Assembly: GCF_006265115.1 (NCBI RefSeq)
Contig: NZ_SMDR01000001.1
Location: 930,001-994,000 of the forward strand
DNA length: 64,000 bases
Direction: 5' to 3'
Source of the DNA: Arenimonas terrae
Lineage (GTDB): Bacteria; Pseudomonadota; Gammaproteobacteria; Xanthomonadales; Xanthomonadaceae
Shown: positions 10,545 through 19,900 of the stretch, piece by piece
How positions within the stretch are numbered: the stretch's first letter is position 1
Layout of the letters: each line of letters opens with the position of its first letter
Translations under genes and position numbers: made by a program
The notes under the pieces: model-generated
Databases searched by the model: none
Told to the model about the DNA's origin: nothing
Seen by the model: the letters and a program-made list of their open reading frames with translations, nothing else

Positions 10545-13118
10545 TCAGTCCAGCTCGACCGCGCGCCAGGTGGCGCGTCCCGCGTCCTTGGCCTGGTAGA
10601 GGGCCTGGTCGGCGGCAGCCAGCAGCCGGTCCGCGGTGACCGAACGTCGGCTGTAGGCCAGCCCGATGCTGGTGCCCACCGCCAGCGGACCGCCCGGAAG
10701 TTCGAATGGCGCCTCGATCGCCCGCAGCAGCTTGGCCGCCAGCGCCTGCACGCCGGCCAGCGACTCCGCGCCTTCCACCAGCACCACGAACTCGTCGCCG
10801 CCGATGCGGGCCACGAGGTCTCCTTCGCGCACGTTCGACTTCAGCCGCCGCGCGAACTCGCGCAGCACCTGGTCGCCGCCGGCGTGGCCGCGTCCGTCGT
10901 TGATGGCCTTGAAGCGGTCGATGTCCAGGTAAAGCAGTGCGATCGGCGCGCCGGACCGGCGGCCGCGCGCCACGCCCGAGGCCAGGCGCTCATCGAAGTA
11001 CCGGCGGTTGGCGACGCCGGTCAGGCCATCGATGCGCGCCTGGCGCTCCAGTTCGCGCTCGGCGGTCTTGAGCTGGGTGATGTCGAAGATGAAGGAGAAA
11101 TACCCCTGCACCTTGCCGTCGGCGCCCACGTCCGGCACGTAGCTGGTCTGGTAGTGGCGGGTCTGCCCGTCGACCTCGGCCTGGCCCTCGAAGGTCACGC
11201 GCTCGCCGCGCAACGCGGCGGCGATGTGGCCCTTGATCTCACTGTAGATCGCCTCGCCGCGCACCTCGCGCACCGTGCGGCCGATCACCGCGTCCGGCAG
11301 CTTGGACAGGATGCGGCCGCTGTGGCCGTTGGCGAAGGTATAGCGCTCCTGGGTGTCGATGTGGGCGATCATCGCCGGGATGTTGTCGGTGACCGCGCGC
11401 AGCCGCGCCTGGATCGCCGCCAGCGCCTGCTCGGCGCGCACCCGCGTGGAGATGTCGCGTCCCGTGTAGAGGATCTCCGGCAGGCCCTCCGGCCCGGTCA
11501 CGCGGCGCGCCAGCGCCTCGATCCAGACGTAGTGGCCATGGCGGTGCTGGGCCCGGTAGACGACGGTGGTCGATCCGCCGTCGCGCGCCAGCGCTTCGAT
11601 CGCCTGCCGCAGCCGCTCGCGGTCGTCGGGATGCACCAGCTCCCAGCGCGGCTGCATCAGTTCTTCGGGCTCAAAGCCCAGCAGCTCGCGGGTCGAGGGC
11701 GAGACGTAGAGGCGGCGGCCGTCGAACTGCATGCGCACCACCAGGTCGCTGGAATTCTCGGCCAGGGTCCGGTACTGCAGCTCGCTCTCGCCGAGTTTGG
11801 CCAGCACGCCCTGCAGGCGGCGGTGGCTGCGGCGCTGGACGACGAAGAAGACCGCCAGCACGATCAGGGTGAGGATGCCCAGCGCCATCAGGGTCCGGCT
11901 GAGGCGGTTGCTTTCGGCCAGGGCCCGTTCGCGTTCGCCGGCCAGGGTGGTTTCGGCCTGCAGGCGCAGGATCTCGTTCTCGCGCTCGGCGTATTTCAGG
12001 CGGGCGTCGAAGTCGTCGGCGGCCTGGGCGCGCTCGTTCTGCGCCAGCGTGTTGTCCAGCGCCAGGAACCGTTCGAACAGCGGCGGCAGGTCGGCGCTGG
12101 ACGGGCGCTCGCGCAGCAGGAAACCCACCAGCTCGCGCAGCACCCTCAGCTCGTCGCTCACCAGCTCGAGCGAACGGAACGACTGCTGCGCCGCCCGCAA
12201 TTCGCGCAGCGCGGTGTCGCCATCCCCGGCATCCGCGGCGGCCAGACCCAGCACCTCGTGCCCCAGCCCGGCCAGCTGCGAATTCTTCAGCCGGTCGGCC
12301 AGCACCAGGATGCGTTCGCCGTTGACGCGCTGGGTGGTCTGGTCGCCGGCGATGCGTGCCAGCCGCGCGGCCTCGAGGTAGAGCTCGGCGCCGAGCTTGG
12401 GATCGGACAGGCGTTCGGCCAGGCGGGTCGCTTCCGCCAGGGCATCGCCGGCCTCGTCGATGCGTCCGGTCTGCGACAGCGCGCGCGCGAGGTTGCGCTG
12501 CAGGCGCGCCTGCATGGTCAGGCCCTCGCCCTCGGCGAGCAGGGCCAGGCCGCGTTCGGCGTACTGCGCGGCCAGGGCGTGTTTGCCCAGCGAATAGCTC
12601 ATGGAGGAATAGGCCAGGAACACGTCCGCCAGCAGTTCGGGCTGGGGCGAGGCCTTGAGCAGCACCTCCGCCTCGCCGAGCAGGCGCTCGCCGCGCGTGT
12701 AGTCCTGCATCGCGATGCGGGCGCGGCTCTCGGCGATCAGTCCGCGCGCCTCCAGCTGCGGCGCGTTCGCCTGGCGCGCTTCGGCCCGCGCCTGCAGGCC
12801 GGCCTCGCGCTGGCAGTTCCAGTCGGCGACCACGCGGCAGGCGTTGGCCTGGGCCAGGTACAGCAGGGCGAGCCGGCGGTGGTCGTTGGCGATGCGGGCG
12901 TTGCGGATGGCCGGCACGACTTCGTGCAGCACGGCCTCGGGTTCGAGCAGGGCGCGGGTCTCGAGCGGATCGCGCTCGACCGTGTCGGCGCGGCTGGCGC
13001 TGGCAGGCGCCGCCGGCGCGGCGGTCGGGGGTGTGGCGGTGGCCGGCGTTCCGGCCCAAGCCAGGACGATCAGCAGCAGCGCGCTGACGCCCAGACCCTT
13101 GCCGCCCCTTGCCGCCAT
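10545..13118 (-). CDS. periplasmic-TPR, PAS, PAS, GGDEF diguanylate cyclase
   Basis: 857 residues. A signal-anchor starts at residue 10, followed by a helical repeat region of TPR type (about 60-385), a membrane segment (409-427), two PAS domains (about 445-560 and 568-685, the first ending YTGRDIS) and a GGDEF domain (690-857). The active-site motif RIGGDEF (773-777) is intact, and the inhibitory RxxD site R764-D767 precedes it by five residues, so it should make c-di-GMP with product inhibition. The TPR part should lie in the periplasm and sense an envelope cue. It lies 46 nt upstream of aidB on the same strand. Confidence 0.9.
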   Translation of the reverse strand: MAARGGKGLGVSALLLIVLAWAGTPATATPPTAAPAAPASASRADTVERDPLETRALLEPEAVLHEVVPAIRNARIANDHRRLALLYLAQANACRVVADWNCQREAGLQARAEARQANAPQLEARGLIAESRARIAMQDYTRGERLLGEAEVLLKASPQPELLADVFLAYSSMSYSLGKHALAAQYAERGLALLAEGEGLTMQARLQRNLARALSQTGRIDEAGDALAEATRLAERLSDPKLGAELYLEAARLARIAGDQTTQRVNGERILVLADRLKNSQLAGLGHEVLGLAAADAGDGDTALRELRAAQQSFRSLELVSDELRVLRELVGFLLRERPSSADLPPLFERFLALDNTLAQNERAQAADDFDARLKYAERENEILRLQAETTLAGERERALAESNRLSRTLMALGILTLIVLAVFFVVQRRSHRRLQGVLAKLGESELQYRTLAENSSDLVVRMQFDGRRLYVSPSTRELLGFEPEELMQPRWELVHPDDRERLRQAIEALARDGGSTTVVYRAQHRHGHYVWIEALARRVTGPEGLPEILYTGRDISTRVRAEQALAAIQARLRAVTDNIPAMIAHIDTQERYTFANGHSGRILSKLPDAVIGRTVREVRGEAIYSEIKGHIAAALRGERVTFEGQAEVDGQTRHYQTSYVPDVGADGKVQGYFSFIFDITQLKTAERELERQARIDGLTGVANRRYFDERLASGVARGRRSGAPIALLYLDIDRFKAINDGRGHAGGDQVLREFARRLKSNVREGDLVARIGGDEFVVLVEGAESLAGVQALAAKLLRAIEAPFELPGGPLAVGTSIGLAYSRRSVTADRLLAAADQALYQAKDAGRATWRAVELD

Positions 13119-13187
13119 GCGTGTCTGCCCCTGCGGTGGATCCCCGCCCCAGCCTAGCCCACGACCCCGGAGGCGACAACCGCGGCT

Positions 13188-14474
13188 TCAGCCGGGCAGC
13201 AAGCTCCAGGCCGCACCGGCCACGCCCGCGGCCAGCACCACCGCCACCACATGCCAGCGGGCCTTCGCCAGGGCCAACCACGACAGCAGCGCCACCGCTG
13301 TGATGAAAACGATCTCGGTCGGCGCGCGGGCGGCATACAGGTGCACGCCGAACCACACGGCCAGGTTCACGATCACGCCGACCACCGCGGCGCTGATGCC
13401 GGCGATCGCCGCCGACAGCAGCGGCCGGTCGCGCAGGCCGTCTATCCAGGGCGCCAGCGGCAGCACGAACAGGAAGCTGGGCAGGAAGGTCGCCCATACC
13501 GTCACGCCCGCACCCAGCAGGGCCGAGGCCAGCGGCGAGGCCAGGTCGGGCCGGTTCCAGCCTCCGACAAAGCCGACGAACTCCAGCACGATGATCAGCG
13601 GGCCCGGCGTGGTTTCCGCCAGCCCCAGGCCGACCATCATCTGCGCGGCCGTCAGCCAGCCGTGGTGTTCGACCGCCTGCTGCGCGACATGCGGCAGCAC
13701 GGCATAGGCGCCGCCGAAGGTGACCAGTGCCGCCTGACTGAAGAACAGCGATTGCGCCCAGACCGTGCTGTCGGGCCCGAGCACGAGCCGCAGCGCGAAC
13801 AGCGGCAGCCACCATGCGACCAGCAGGCCTGCGGCCAGCGCCAGGGCTCGGCGCCGGCTGCCCTGCGCCGGGCCCGGCGGCGCCCGGCGGGCAACCGCGT
13901 GCGGGGACAGCAGCCACGCGGGCGCGAACCGGCCCGCCAGCGCCCCCAGTCCAGCCGCGGCGGCAAGGACCCATGGAAACCCCAGTCCGGCGGCCAACCC
14001 GGCCAGGGCCAACAGCGCCAGCAGCTTCGGAAAGGCCCCGCGCAGCACCCGCTGCCCGAGCCGCCACACCGCCTGCGCCAGCAGGGCCAGCACCGCGGCC
14101 GACAGGCCCAGGCTGATGCCGGCCACCACCGGCAACCAGCCGAAGGCCAGGTAGGCCCAGGACAACAACGCAAGCAGCACGGTGGCGGGCAGCACGAACA
14201 GGGCGCCGGCGGCGATCCCGCCGCGCACGCCGTGCAGGCGCCAGCCCAGGTAGATCGCGAGCTGCATCGCCTCCGGACCCGGCAGCAGCATGCAGTAGTT
14301 GAGCGCGTGCAGGAACGTCGCCTCGTCGACCCAGCGCCGCCGCTCGACCAGCTCGGTGTGCATCACCGCGATCTGCCCGGCCGGGCCGCCGAAGCTGATC
14401 CAGCCCAGCAGCCACCAGAAGCGCAGCGCCTGGGCGAATCCGGGCGCCGCGGCTTCAGCCGTCGGCGAGTTCAC
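13188..14474 (-). CDS. chrA: ChrA chromate efflux transporter, two-domain type
   Basis: 428 residues from a GTG at 14474. This start overlaps the end of mmcQ by 20 nt and begins NSPTAEAAAPGFAQALRFWW; an upstream frame of the ORF is Arg/Trp junk. It is a long-chain CHR protein with two homologous halves: GWISFGGPAGQIAVMH with LLPGPEAMQLAIYLGW in the first, VTFGGAYAVLPHVAQQ with ETTPGPLIIVLEFVGF in the second. About ten membrane segments. Members expel chromate or related oxyanions by proton exchange. No chrB or other metal genes are near, so the real substrate is not fixed. Confidence 0.9.
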   Translation of the reverse strand: MNSPTAEAAAPGFAQALRFWWLLGWISFGGPAGQIAVMHTELVERRRWVDEATFLHALNYCMLLPGPEAMQLAIYLGWRLHGVRGGIAAGALFVLPATVLLALLSWAYLAFGWLPVVAGISLGLSAAVLALLAQAVWRLGQRVLRGAFPKLLALLALAGLAAGLGFPWVLAAAAGLGALAGRFAPAWLLSPHAVARRAPPGPAQGSRRRALALAAGLLVAWWLPLFALRLVLGPDSTVWAQSLFFSQAALVTFGGAYAVLPHVAQQAVEHHGWLTAAQMMVGLGLAETTPGPLIIVLEFVGFVGGWNRPDLASPLASALLGAGVTVWATFLPSFLFVLPLAPWIDGLRDRPLLSAAIAGISAAVVGVIVNLAVWFGVHLYAARAPTEIVFITAVALLSWLALAKARWHVVAVVLAAGVAGAAWSLLPG

Positions 14475-14835
14475 GCTGCAGCTTCTTGGGCAGCTTCCCG
14501 CGCACCAGTTCGTAGGCCCGGCGAACCAGCGCCTGCAGTTCGGCCCGCGGCAGCACCGAGGCGTCGTCCATGCTGATCCAGTGCGAGCGCGCCATGTAGG
14601 GCGCCGGCACGATGCCGGGACGGTCGGTGAACTCCAGGAACCTCTCCTCCTCCACCTTGAAGGCGAGCTTTCCCTTGTCCGCACCCTTCACGCACAGGCC
14701 GCAGAACATTTTTCCCGCCACCATGAAAATCAGGTCATCGTCCCATTTGATCTCGGCGGTGACCCCGGGCCAGTCCGCGCTGAGCTTGCGCAGCGATCTC
14801 TCGTCCATGGCGCCCGCCCCCGATGTCTGTTTCAT
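14455..14835 (-). CDS. MmcQ/YjbR family protein
   Basis: 126 residues with the MmcQ/YjbR fold: VTAEIKWDDDLIFMVAGKMFCGL, KLAFKVEEERFLEFTDRPGI and the ARSHWISMDD block. The family has a CyaY-like/DNA-binding-type fold; its function is not established. The ATG at 14835 follows GGAAAC; an internal Met at 14808 would remove nine residues. The end overlaps the chrA start by 20 nt in another frame, so the two are transcribed together. Confidence 0.88.
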   Translation of the reverse strand: MKQTSGAGAMDERSLRKLSADWPGVTAEIKWDDDLIFMVAGKMFCGLCVKGADKGKLAFKVEEERFLEFTDRPGIVPAPYMARSHWISMDDASVLPRAELQALVRRAYELVRGKLPKKLQRELADG

Positions 14836-14894
14836 GAACGTTTCCGCGTCAGTTTAGAGCATGCTCCCAGCCGTCTGCTGACACCCTTCGCGCC

Positions 14895-15479
14895 ATGATG
14901 TCCACCCGCCGCAGTCCGTCACGGCCCTCCCTGCGCCCGGAGCGCACCGAGGTGCTGCGCCTGCCCGACGGCCGCGAACTGTGGCTGCGCCCGGTGCAGC
15001 CGGCCGACGCCGCACCGATCGCCGGCGCCTTCGAGCTGCTGACCGAAGACGAGGTCCGGCGCCGCTACCTGCACCCGGTGAAGGCGCTCAGTCCCGACTA
15101 CCTGCAGACGCTGGTGCATCCGGTCCCGGGCCAGACCTTCGCCGTGGTCGCGGCCGAACCGCTGCCGCCGGGCGAAGCCCTGGTCGGCGCCCTGGCGCGG
15201 CTCAACCGCGACCCGGGCTGCGACAGCGCCGAGTTCGCAATCCTGGTGTCGCACTTCGTGTCCGGCCAGGGCCTGGGCGTGGCCCTGATGCGCCGCCTGG
15301 TCGAATGGGCCGAGGCGCACGGCATCCGCCGCATCTGGGGCGACGTGCTAGACGAGAACACCGCGATGATCGCCCTGGCCCTGGCCATGGGCTTCCAGCG
15401 CGAGATGAGCCCGGAATCGCCGAACCTGCTGCGCATCACCCTGGACCTGGCGCCGCCAAAACGATTACCCCGGCGATGA
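14895..15479 (+). CDS. GNAT acetyltransferase, Pat C-terminal type
   Basis: 194 residues. The beginning LRLPDGRELWLRPVQPADA and the acetyl-CoA loop GQGLGVALMRRLVEWA are typical of the acetyltransferase domain found at the C-terminus of protein lysine acetyltransferases (Pat/PatZ); here it stands alone without the acyl-CoA-synthetase part. A terminal block IWGDVLDENTAMIALALAMGF fits the fold. The substrate could be a protein lysine (for example in acetyl-CoA synthetase) or a small molecule. A single gene, 39 nt before mfd. Confidence 0.85.
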   Translation: MMSTRRSPSRPSLRPERTEVLRLPDGRELWLRPVQPADAAPIAGAFELLTEDEVRRRYLHPVKALSPDYLQTLVHPVPGQTFAVVAAEPLPPGEALVGALARLNRDPGCDSAEFAILVSHFVSGQGLGVALMRRLVEWAEAHGIRRIWGDVLDENTAMIALALAMGFQREMSPESPNLLRITLDLAPPKRLPRR

Positions 15480-15518
15480 GCCGGGCCGGGCGGCGCCTGC
15501 GGTAAACTCCGCGGCCCC

Positions 15519-18500
15519 ATGACCCGCCCCCTCCTTCCCTCCGCGCCCCGCCCCAAGGCCGGCCAGCAGCGCGCCCTGTGGCGCGCGCCGGCCAGCGCCA
15601 GCGCGCTTGCGCTCGGCCTGGCCGAGGCCGCGCGCGGCCACGACGGCCTGGTGCTGGCGGTCACCCGCGACAGCCATGGCGCGCAGGCGCTGGAACACGA
15701 CCTGCGCGTGCTGGCCGGCGACCTGCCGGTGCTGCACTTCGCCGACTGGGAAACCCTGCCCTACGACCTGTTCAGCCCGCATCCGGACATCGTGTCGCAG
15801 CGCGTGGCGGCGCTGTACCGCCTGCCGACCGCGCGAAAGGGCGTGCTGGTGGTGCCGGTCGCCTCGCTGATGCAGCGGCTGCCGCCGCCGGCGTGGATCG
15901 CCGGCAATACGCTGGACCTGACGCGCGGCCAGAAGCTCGACCTCGACGCCGAGAAGCGCCGGCTCGAGGCCGCCGGCTACCGCAACGTGCCGCAGGTGCT
16001 GGACCCGGGCGATTTCGCCGTACGCGGCGCCCTGCTCGACCTCTACCCGATGGGCGCGGACCAGCCCTACCGCATCGAGCTGTTCGACGACCAGATCGAT
16101 TCGCTGCGCAGCTTCGACCCGGAAACTCAGCGCTCCGACCACGCGGTGGAATCGGTGCGCCTGCTGCCGGCCCGCGAGTTCCCGCTAGACGCCGACAGCG
16201 CCCGGCGCGTGCGCGAGCTGCTGCGCGAGCGCTTCGAGTTCGACCCGCGCCGCTGCCCGCTTTATCAGGACCTGAAGGAAGGCGGCGCGCCGGCCGGCAT
16301 CGAGTACTACCTGCCGCTGTTCTTCGAACGCACGGCCTCGCTGTTCGAACATCTTTCCGGCGAAACGCTCGTGGTGATCGGCGACGGCGTGAACGAGGCC
16401 GCGGCCGCGTTCTGGGCCCAGACCACCGATCGTTGGGAGCAGCGCCGCCACGACATCGAGCGGCCGATCCTGGCGCCGGCCGAGATCTTCCTGCCGCCCG
16501 AGGAGCTGCGCGCGGCCTGGAACAAGGCGCCGCGCATCGAGCTCGCCGGTCCCGACCACGCCCAGCGCGACAAGGCCGTGGCGATGGCCGAGCAGCCCGC
16601 GCCGTCGCTGCCCTGGAGCCAGAAGGGCGGCGACCCGGGCGCGGCCCTGCACGACTTCCTGCGCGCCTATCCGGGCCGCGTGCTGATGGCGGCCGATTCC
16701 GCCGGCCGGCGCGAGGCGCTGATCGAACTGCTGGCCTCGGCCGACCTCAGGCCCGCGGCGGTCGCCGGCTGGGACGCCTTCCTCGCCGGCAGCGAGACGT
16801 TCGCCATCACGGTCGCGCCGCTGGACGACGGCTTCGCGCTGACCGAACCGCCGCTGGCGGTGCTGACCGAACGCCAGCTCTTCCCCGAACGCGCCGAACA
16901 GTCGCGCCGCCGCCGCAAGGCCGCGCGCGACCCGGACACGGTGCTGCGCGACCTGAGCGAGATCCAGCTCGGTTCGCCGATCGTGCACGAGGACCACGGC
17001 GTCGGCCGCTACCAGGGCCTGGTCGTGCTCGACACCGGCGGCGTGCGCGGCGAGTTCCTGCAGATCGAATATGCCAAGGGCGACAAGCTCTACGTCCCCG
17101 TCGCGCAGCTGCAGCTGGTCAGCCGCTATTCCGGCGCGTCGCCGGAACTGGCGCCGCTGCATTCGCTGGGCGGCGAACAGTGGGAGAAGGCCAAGCGCAA
17201 GGCCGCCGAGAAGGTCCGCGACGTCGCCGCCGAGCTGCTGGAAATCCAGGCCCGCCGGCAGGCGCGTCAGGGCCTGGCGCTGGCGCTGGACCGGGCGATG
17301 TACGAACCCTTCGCGGCGACCTTCCCCTTCGAGGAAACGCCCGACCAACTGGCGGCCATTGAAGCCGTGATTTCCGACCTGGGCCGTTCCCAACCGATGG
17401 ACAGGGTGGTCTGCGGCGACGTCGGCTTCGGCAAGACCGAAGTGGCGGTGCGCGCAGCCTTCGTCGCCGCGGCCGCCGGCAAGCAGGTCGCCGTGCTGGT
17501 GCCGACCACCCTGCTGGCCGAGCAGCACTACCGCAACTTCCGCGACCGCTACGCCGACTGGCCGATCCGCGTCGAGGTGCTGAGCCGCTTCAAGTCCGCC
17601 AAGGAGATCAAGGCGGCGCTGGCGCAGCTGGCCGAGGGCAAGATCGACGTGATCGTCGGCACCCACCGCCTGCTGCAGCCGGACGTGAAGTTCCACGACC
17701 TGGGCCTGGTGATCGTCGACGAGGAGCAGCGTTTCGGCGTGCGCCAGAAGGAAGCGCTGAAGGCCCTGCGCGCCGAGGTGCACCTGCTGACGCTCACCGC
17801 CACGCCGATCCCGCGCACGCTGAACATGGCGATGAGCGGGCTGCGCGAGCTGAGCATCATCGCCACCCCGCCGGCGCACCGCCTGGCGGTGCAGACCGTG
17901 GTGACGCCCTGGGACGCCAACCTGCTGCGCGAAGCCTTCCAGCGCGAGCTGGCGCGCGGCGGCCAGGTCTACTTCCTGCACAACGAGGTCGACACCATCG
18001 AGAAGATGGCGCGCGAGCTGGGCGAACTGGTGCCCGAGGCGCGCATCCGGATCGCCCATGGCCAGATGCCCGAGCGCGAGCTGGAGCAGGTGATGCTCGA
18101 CTTCCACCGCCAGCGCTTCAACGTGCTGGTGTGCACGACGATCATCGAGTCGGGCATCGACATCCCCAGCGCCAACACCATCGTGATCCACCGCGCCGAC
18201 CGCTTCGGCCTGGCCCAGCTGCACCAGCTGCGCGGCCGCGTCGGCCGTTCGCACCACCGCGCCTACGCCTACCTGGTGGTGCCGAACAAGAAGGCGATGA
18301 CCGGCGACGCCGAAAAGCGCCTGGAAGCGCTGGCCTCGCTCGAGGAACTGGGCGCGGGCTTCACGCTCGCGACGCACGACCTCGAGATCCGCGGCGCCGG
18401 CGAACTGCTGGGCGAGGACCAGAGCGGCCAGATGGCCGAGATCGGTTTCTCGCTGTACACGGAGCTGCTCGAGCGCGCGGTGAAGTCGATCAAGTCCGGC

Positions 18501-18971
18501 AAGATCCCCGACCTCGACCCGGCCCTGCGCCACGGCGCCGAGGTCGAACTCAACCTGCCCGCGCTGATCCCCGACGACTACCTGCCCGACGTGCACGCGC
18601 GCCTGACCTTGTACAAGCGCATCGCCGGCGCGCGCGACGAGGACCGCCTGAAGGAACTGCAGGTGGAGATGGTGGACCGCTTCGGCGTGCTGCCCGATCC
18701 CGCGAAACAGCTGTTCGCCGTCGCGGAACTGAAACTGGCCGCGACGCCCCTGGGCATCCGCAAGCTCGAACTCGGTCCCACGGGCGGCCGCGTGATCTTC
18801 CTGCCGCAGCCGACCATCGACCCGATGTCGGTGATCCGCCTGATCCAGGGCCAGCCCAAGGTCTATGCGATGGAAGGCCCCGACAAGCTGCGCCTGCGCC
18901 TGGAGCTGCCCGACGCGGCCTCGCGCCTGCGCACCGCCAAGGGCCTGCTGGCGCTGCTGGCCAAGGGCTGA
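15519..18971 (+). CDS. mfd: transcription-repair coupling factor
   Basis: 1150 residues, normal Mfd length. Mfd removes stalled RNA polymerase at DNA damage and recruits UvrA. Visible parts: UvrB-homology region at the start (DWETLPYDLFSPHPDI), the polymerase-interaction domain (GSPIVHEDHGVGRYQGL near 485), helicase motif I GDVGFGKTE (about 633), the DEEQ box VIVDEEQRFGV (about 734), TATPIPRTLNMA, and LRGRVGRSHHRAYAY, then the TRCF C-terminal domain. A TAAACT element ends about ten nt before the ATG and could be a -10 with a very short leader. Confidence 0.97.
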   Translation: MTRPLLPSAPRPKAGQQRALWRAPASASALALGLAEAARGHDGLVLAVTRDSHGAQALEHDLRVLAGDLPVLHFADWETLPYDLFSPHPDIVSQRVAALYRLPTARKGVLVVPVASLMQRLPPPAWIAGNTLDLTRGQKLDLDAEKRRLEAAGYRNVPQVLDPGDFAVRGALLDLYPMGADQPYRIELFDDQIDSLRSFDPETQRSDHAVESVRLLPAREFPLDADSARRVRELLRERFEFDPRRCPLYQDLKEGGAPAGIEYYLPLFFERTASLFEHLSGETLVVIGDGVNEAAAAFWAQTTDRWEQRRHDIERPILAPAEIFLPPEELRAAWNKAPRIELAGPDHAQRDKAVAMAEQPAPSLPWSQKGGDPGAALHDFLRAYPGRVLMAADSAGRREALIELLASADLRPAAVAGWDAFLAGSETFAITVAPLDDGFALTEPPLAVLTERQLFPERAEQSRRRRKAARDPDTVLRDLSEIQLGSPIVHEDHGVGRYQGLVVLDTGGVRGEFLQIEYAKGDKLYVPVAQLQLVSRYSGASPELAPLHSLGGEQWEKAKRKAAEKVRDVAAELLEIQARRQARQGLALALDRAMYEPFAATFPFEETPDQLAAIEAVISDLGRSQPMDRVVCGDVGFGKTEVAVRAAFVAAAAGKQVAVLVPTTLLAEQHYRNFRDRYADWPIRVEVLSRFKSAKEIKAALAQLAEGKIDVIVGTHRLLQPDVKFHDLGLVIVDEEQRFGVRQKEALKALRAEVHLLTLTATPIPRTLNMAMSGLRELSIIATPPAHRLAVQTVVTPWDANLLREAFQRELARGGQVYFLHNEVDTIEKMARELGELVPEARIRIAHGQMPERELEQVMLDFHRQRFNVLVCTTIIESGIDIPSANTIVIHRADRFGLAQLHQLRGRVGRSHHRAYAYLVVPNKKAMTGDAEKRLEALASLEELGAGFTLATHDLEIRGAGELLGEDQSGQMAEIGFSLYTELLERAVKSIKSGKIPDLDPALRHGAEVELNLPALIPDDYLPDVHARLTLYKRIAGARDEDRLKELQVEMVDRFGVLPDPAKQLFAVAELKLAATPLGIRKLELGPTGGRVIFLPQPTIDPMSVIRLIQGQPKVYAMEGPDKLRLRLELPDAASRLRTAKGLLALLAKG

Positions 18972-19034
18972 TCGCCGCGCTTGGCCGGGCGCCCCGCCCC
19001 GGCTACATTGGCCGCAACGACATGGGGGCAGGCA

Positions 19035-19310
19035 ATGAACGACGCGATTCCCACCAAGGCGCCGGTGATGGCGGGCTGGCTCACGCTCGGCGGTGCCTGG
19101 CTGCTGTTCATGATCCCGTTCCCGGGGCTGGGCATGCTGGGATGGGCCGTGAACCTGGCGGCCTTCATCCTCTCGATCATCGTGATATCGAAAGGCGAGA
19201 CGGCGCACGGCATCGGCCAGCTGGTCTGCAGCCTGGTGGTTTCGCCCATCGTCTACTTCCTGGGGCTGCTGCTCTTCGTCGGGGTGCTTGGAACCCTGGA
19301 GCAGTACTGA
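19035..19310 (+). CDS. small two-segment membrane protein
   Basis: 91 residues from the ATG at 19035, which follows GGGGGCAGG; an ORF start at 18981 is rejected for lack of such a site. About three hydrophobic stretches: WLTLGGAWLLFMIPFPGLG, WAVNLAAFILSIIVIS and SPIVYFLGLLLFVGVLGTL. It looks like a small inner-membrane protein of the DUF4190/YqaE kind but I cannot name a family. The stop shares one base with the start of the phosphatase gene (TGATG), so the two are coupled. Confidence 0.75.
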   Translation: MNDAIPTKAPVMAGWLTLGGAWLLFMIPFPGLGMLGWAVNLAAFILSIIVISKGETAHGIGQLVCSLVVSPIVYFLGLLLFVGVLGTLEQY

Positions 19311-19816
19311 TGCGCCTCCTGCTGCTGATCCTCGCCCTGGCCCTGCCGATGAGCAGCTTCGCCCAGTCCAGCACGGTCGTGATCGTGGTCCGCCACGCCG
19401 AGAAGGCCACGGACGATCCCCGCGACCCGAGCCTGAGCGACGCCGGCCAGGCCCGGGCCCAGGCGCTGGCGAAGGCGCTGGAACACGCCGGCCTCGACGC
19501 TGCCTACAGCACCCAGTACCGGCGCACGCGCCTGACCGCCGAACCGGCCGCAAAGGCCGCCGGCCTCGAGGTGCAGGTGCGCCCGATCGATGGCGGCAAT
19601 GCCGCCACCTATGCCGCGGACCTGGCGCGCGACCTGCGCGCCCTGCCCGCCGGCAGCACCGCGCTGGTGGTCGGGCATAGCAACACCGTGCCGGACCTGG
19701 TGCAGGCGATCTCCGGCCAGGCCGCGGCGCCGATGCCGGAAACCGAATTCGACCGCTATACCGTCATCACGCTCGACGCCGACGGCCAGGCGCGGGTCAG
19801 CACCAGCCGCTACTGA
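19310..19816 (+). CDS. exported SixA-like histidine phosphatase
   Basis: 168 residues with a signal peptide (MRLLLLILALALPMSSFA). The mature protein has the phosphoglycerate-mutase/SixA motifs: IVVRHAEKATDDPRDPSL (RHA in place of RHG, with phospho-accepting His), SDAGQARAQALAK, STQYRRTRLTAEPAA and VVGHSNTVPDL with the second catalytic His. It is therefore a probable periplasmic phosphatase, not the cytoplasmic SixA that acts on ArcB. It is translationally coupled to the small membrane protein. Confidence 0.88.
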   Translation: MRLLLLILALALPMSSFAQSSTVVIVVRHAEKATDDPRDPSLSDAGQARAQALAKALEHAGLDAAYSTQYRRTRLTAEPAAKAAGLEVQVRPIDGGNAATYAADLARDLRALPAGSTALVVGHSNTVPDLVQAISGQAAAPMPETEFDRYTVITLDADGQARVSTSRY

Positions 19817-19900
19817 TCCGCAACGAAGGATTGTCCGGCGCGGTCTTCCCGGCCGTGGCGCGCGTGGCATCCTAGCGGCCAGTCGCCACCGGAGACCGCC

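Noticed and set aside
10497..13157. 886-codon plus-strand frame opposite the GGDEF gene
   Set aside because: No domain, shadow of a well-supported gene.
16185..19553. 1122-codon minus-strand open frame opposite mfd
   Set aside because: Composition typical of antisense shadow; mfd motifs are unambiguous on the other strand.
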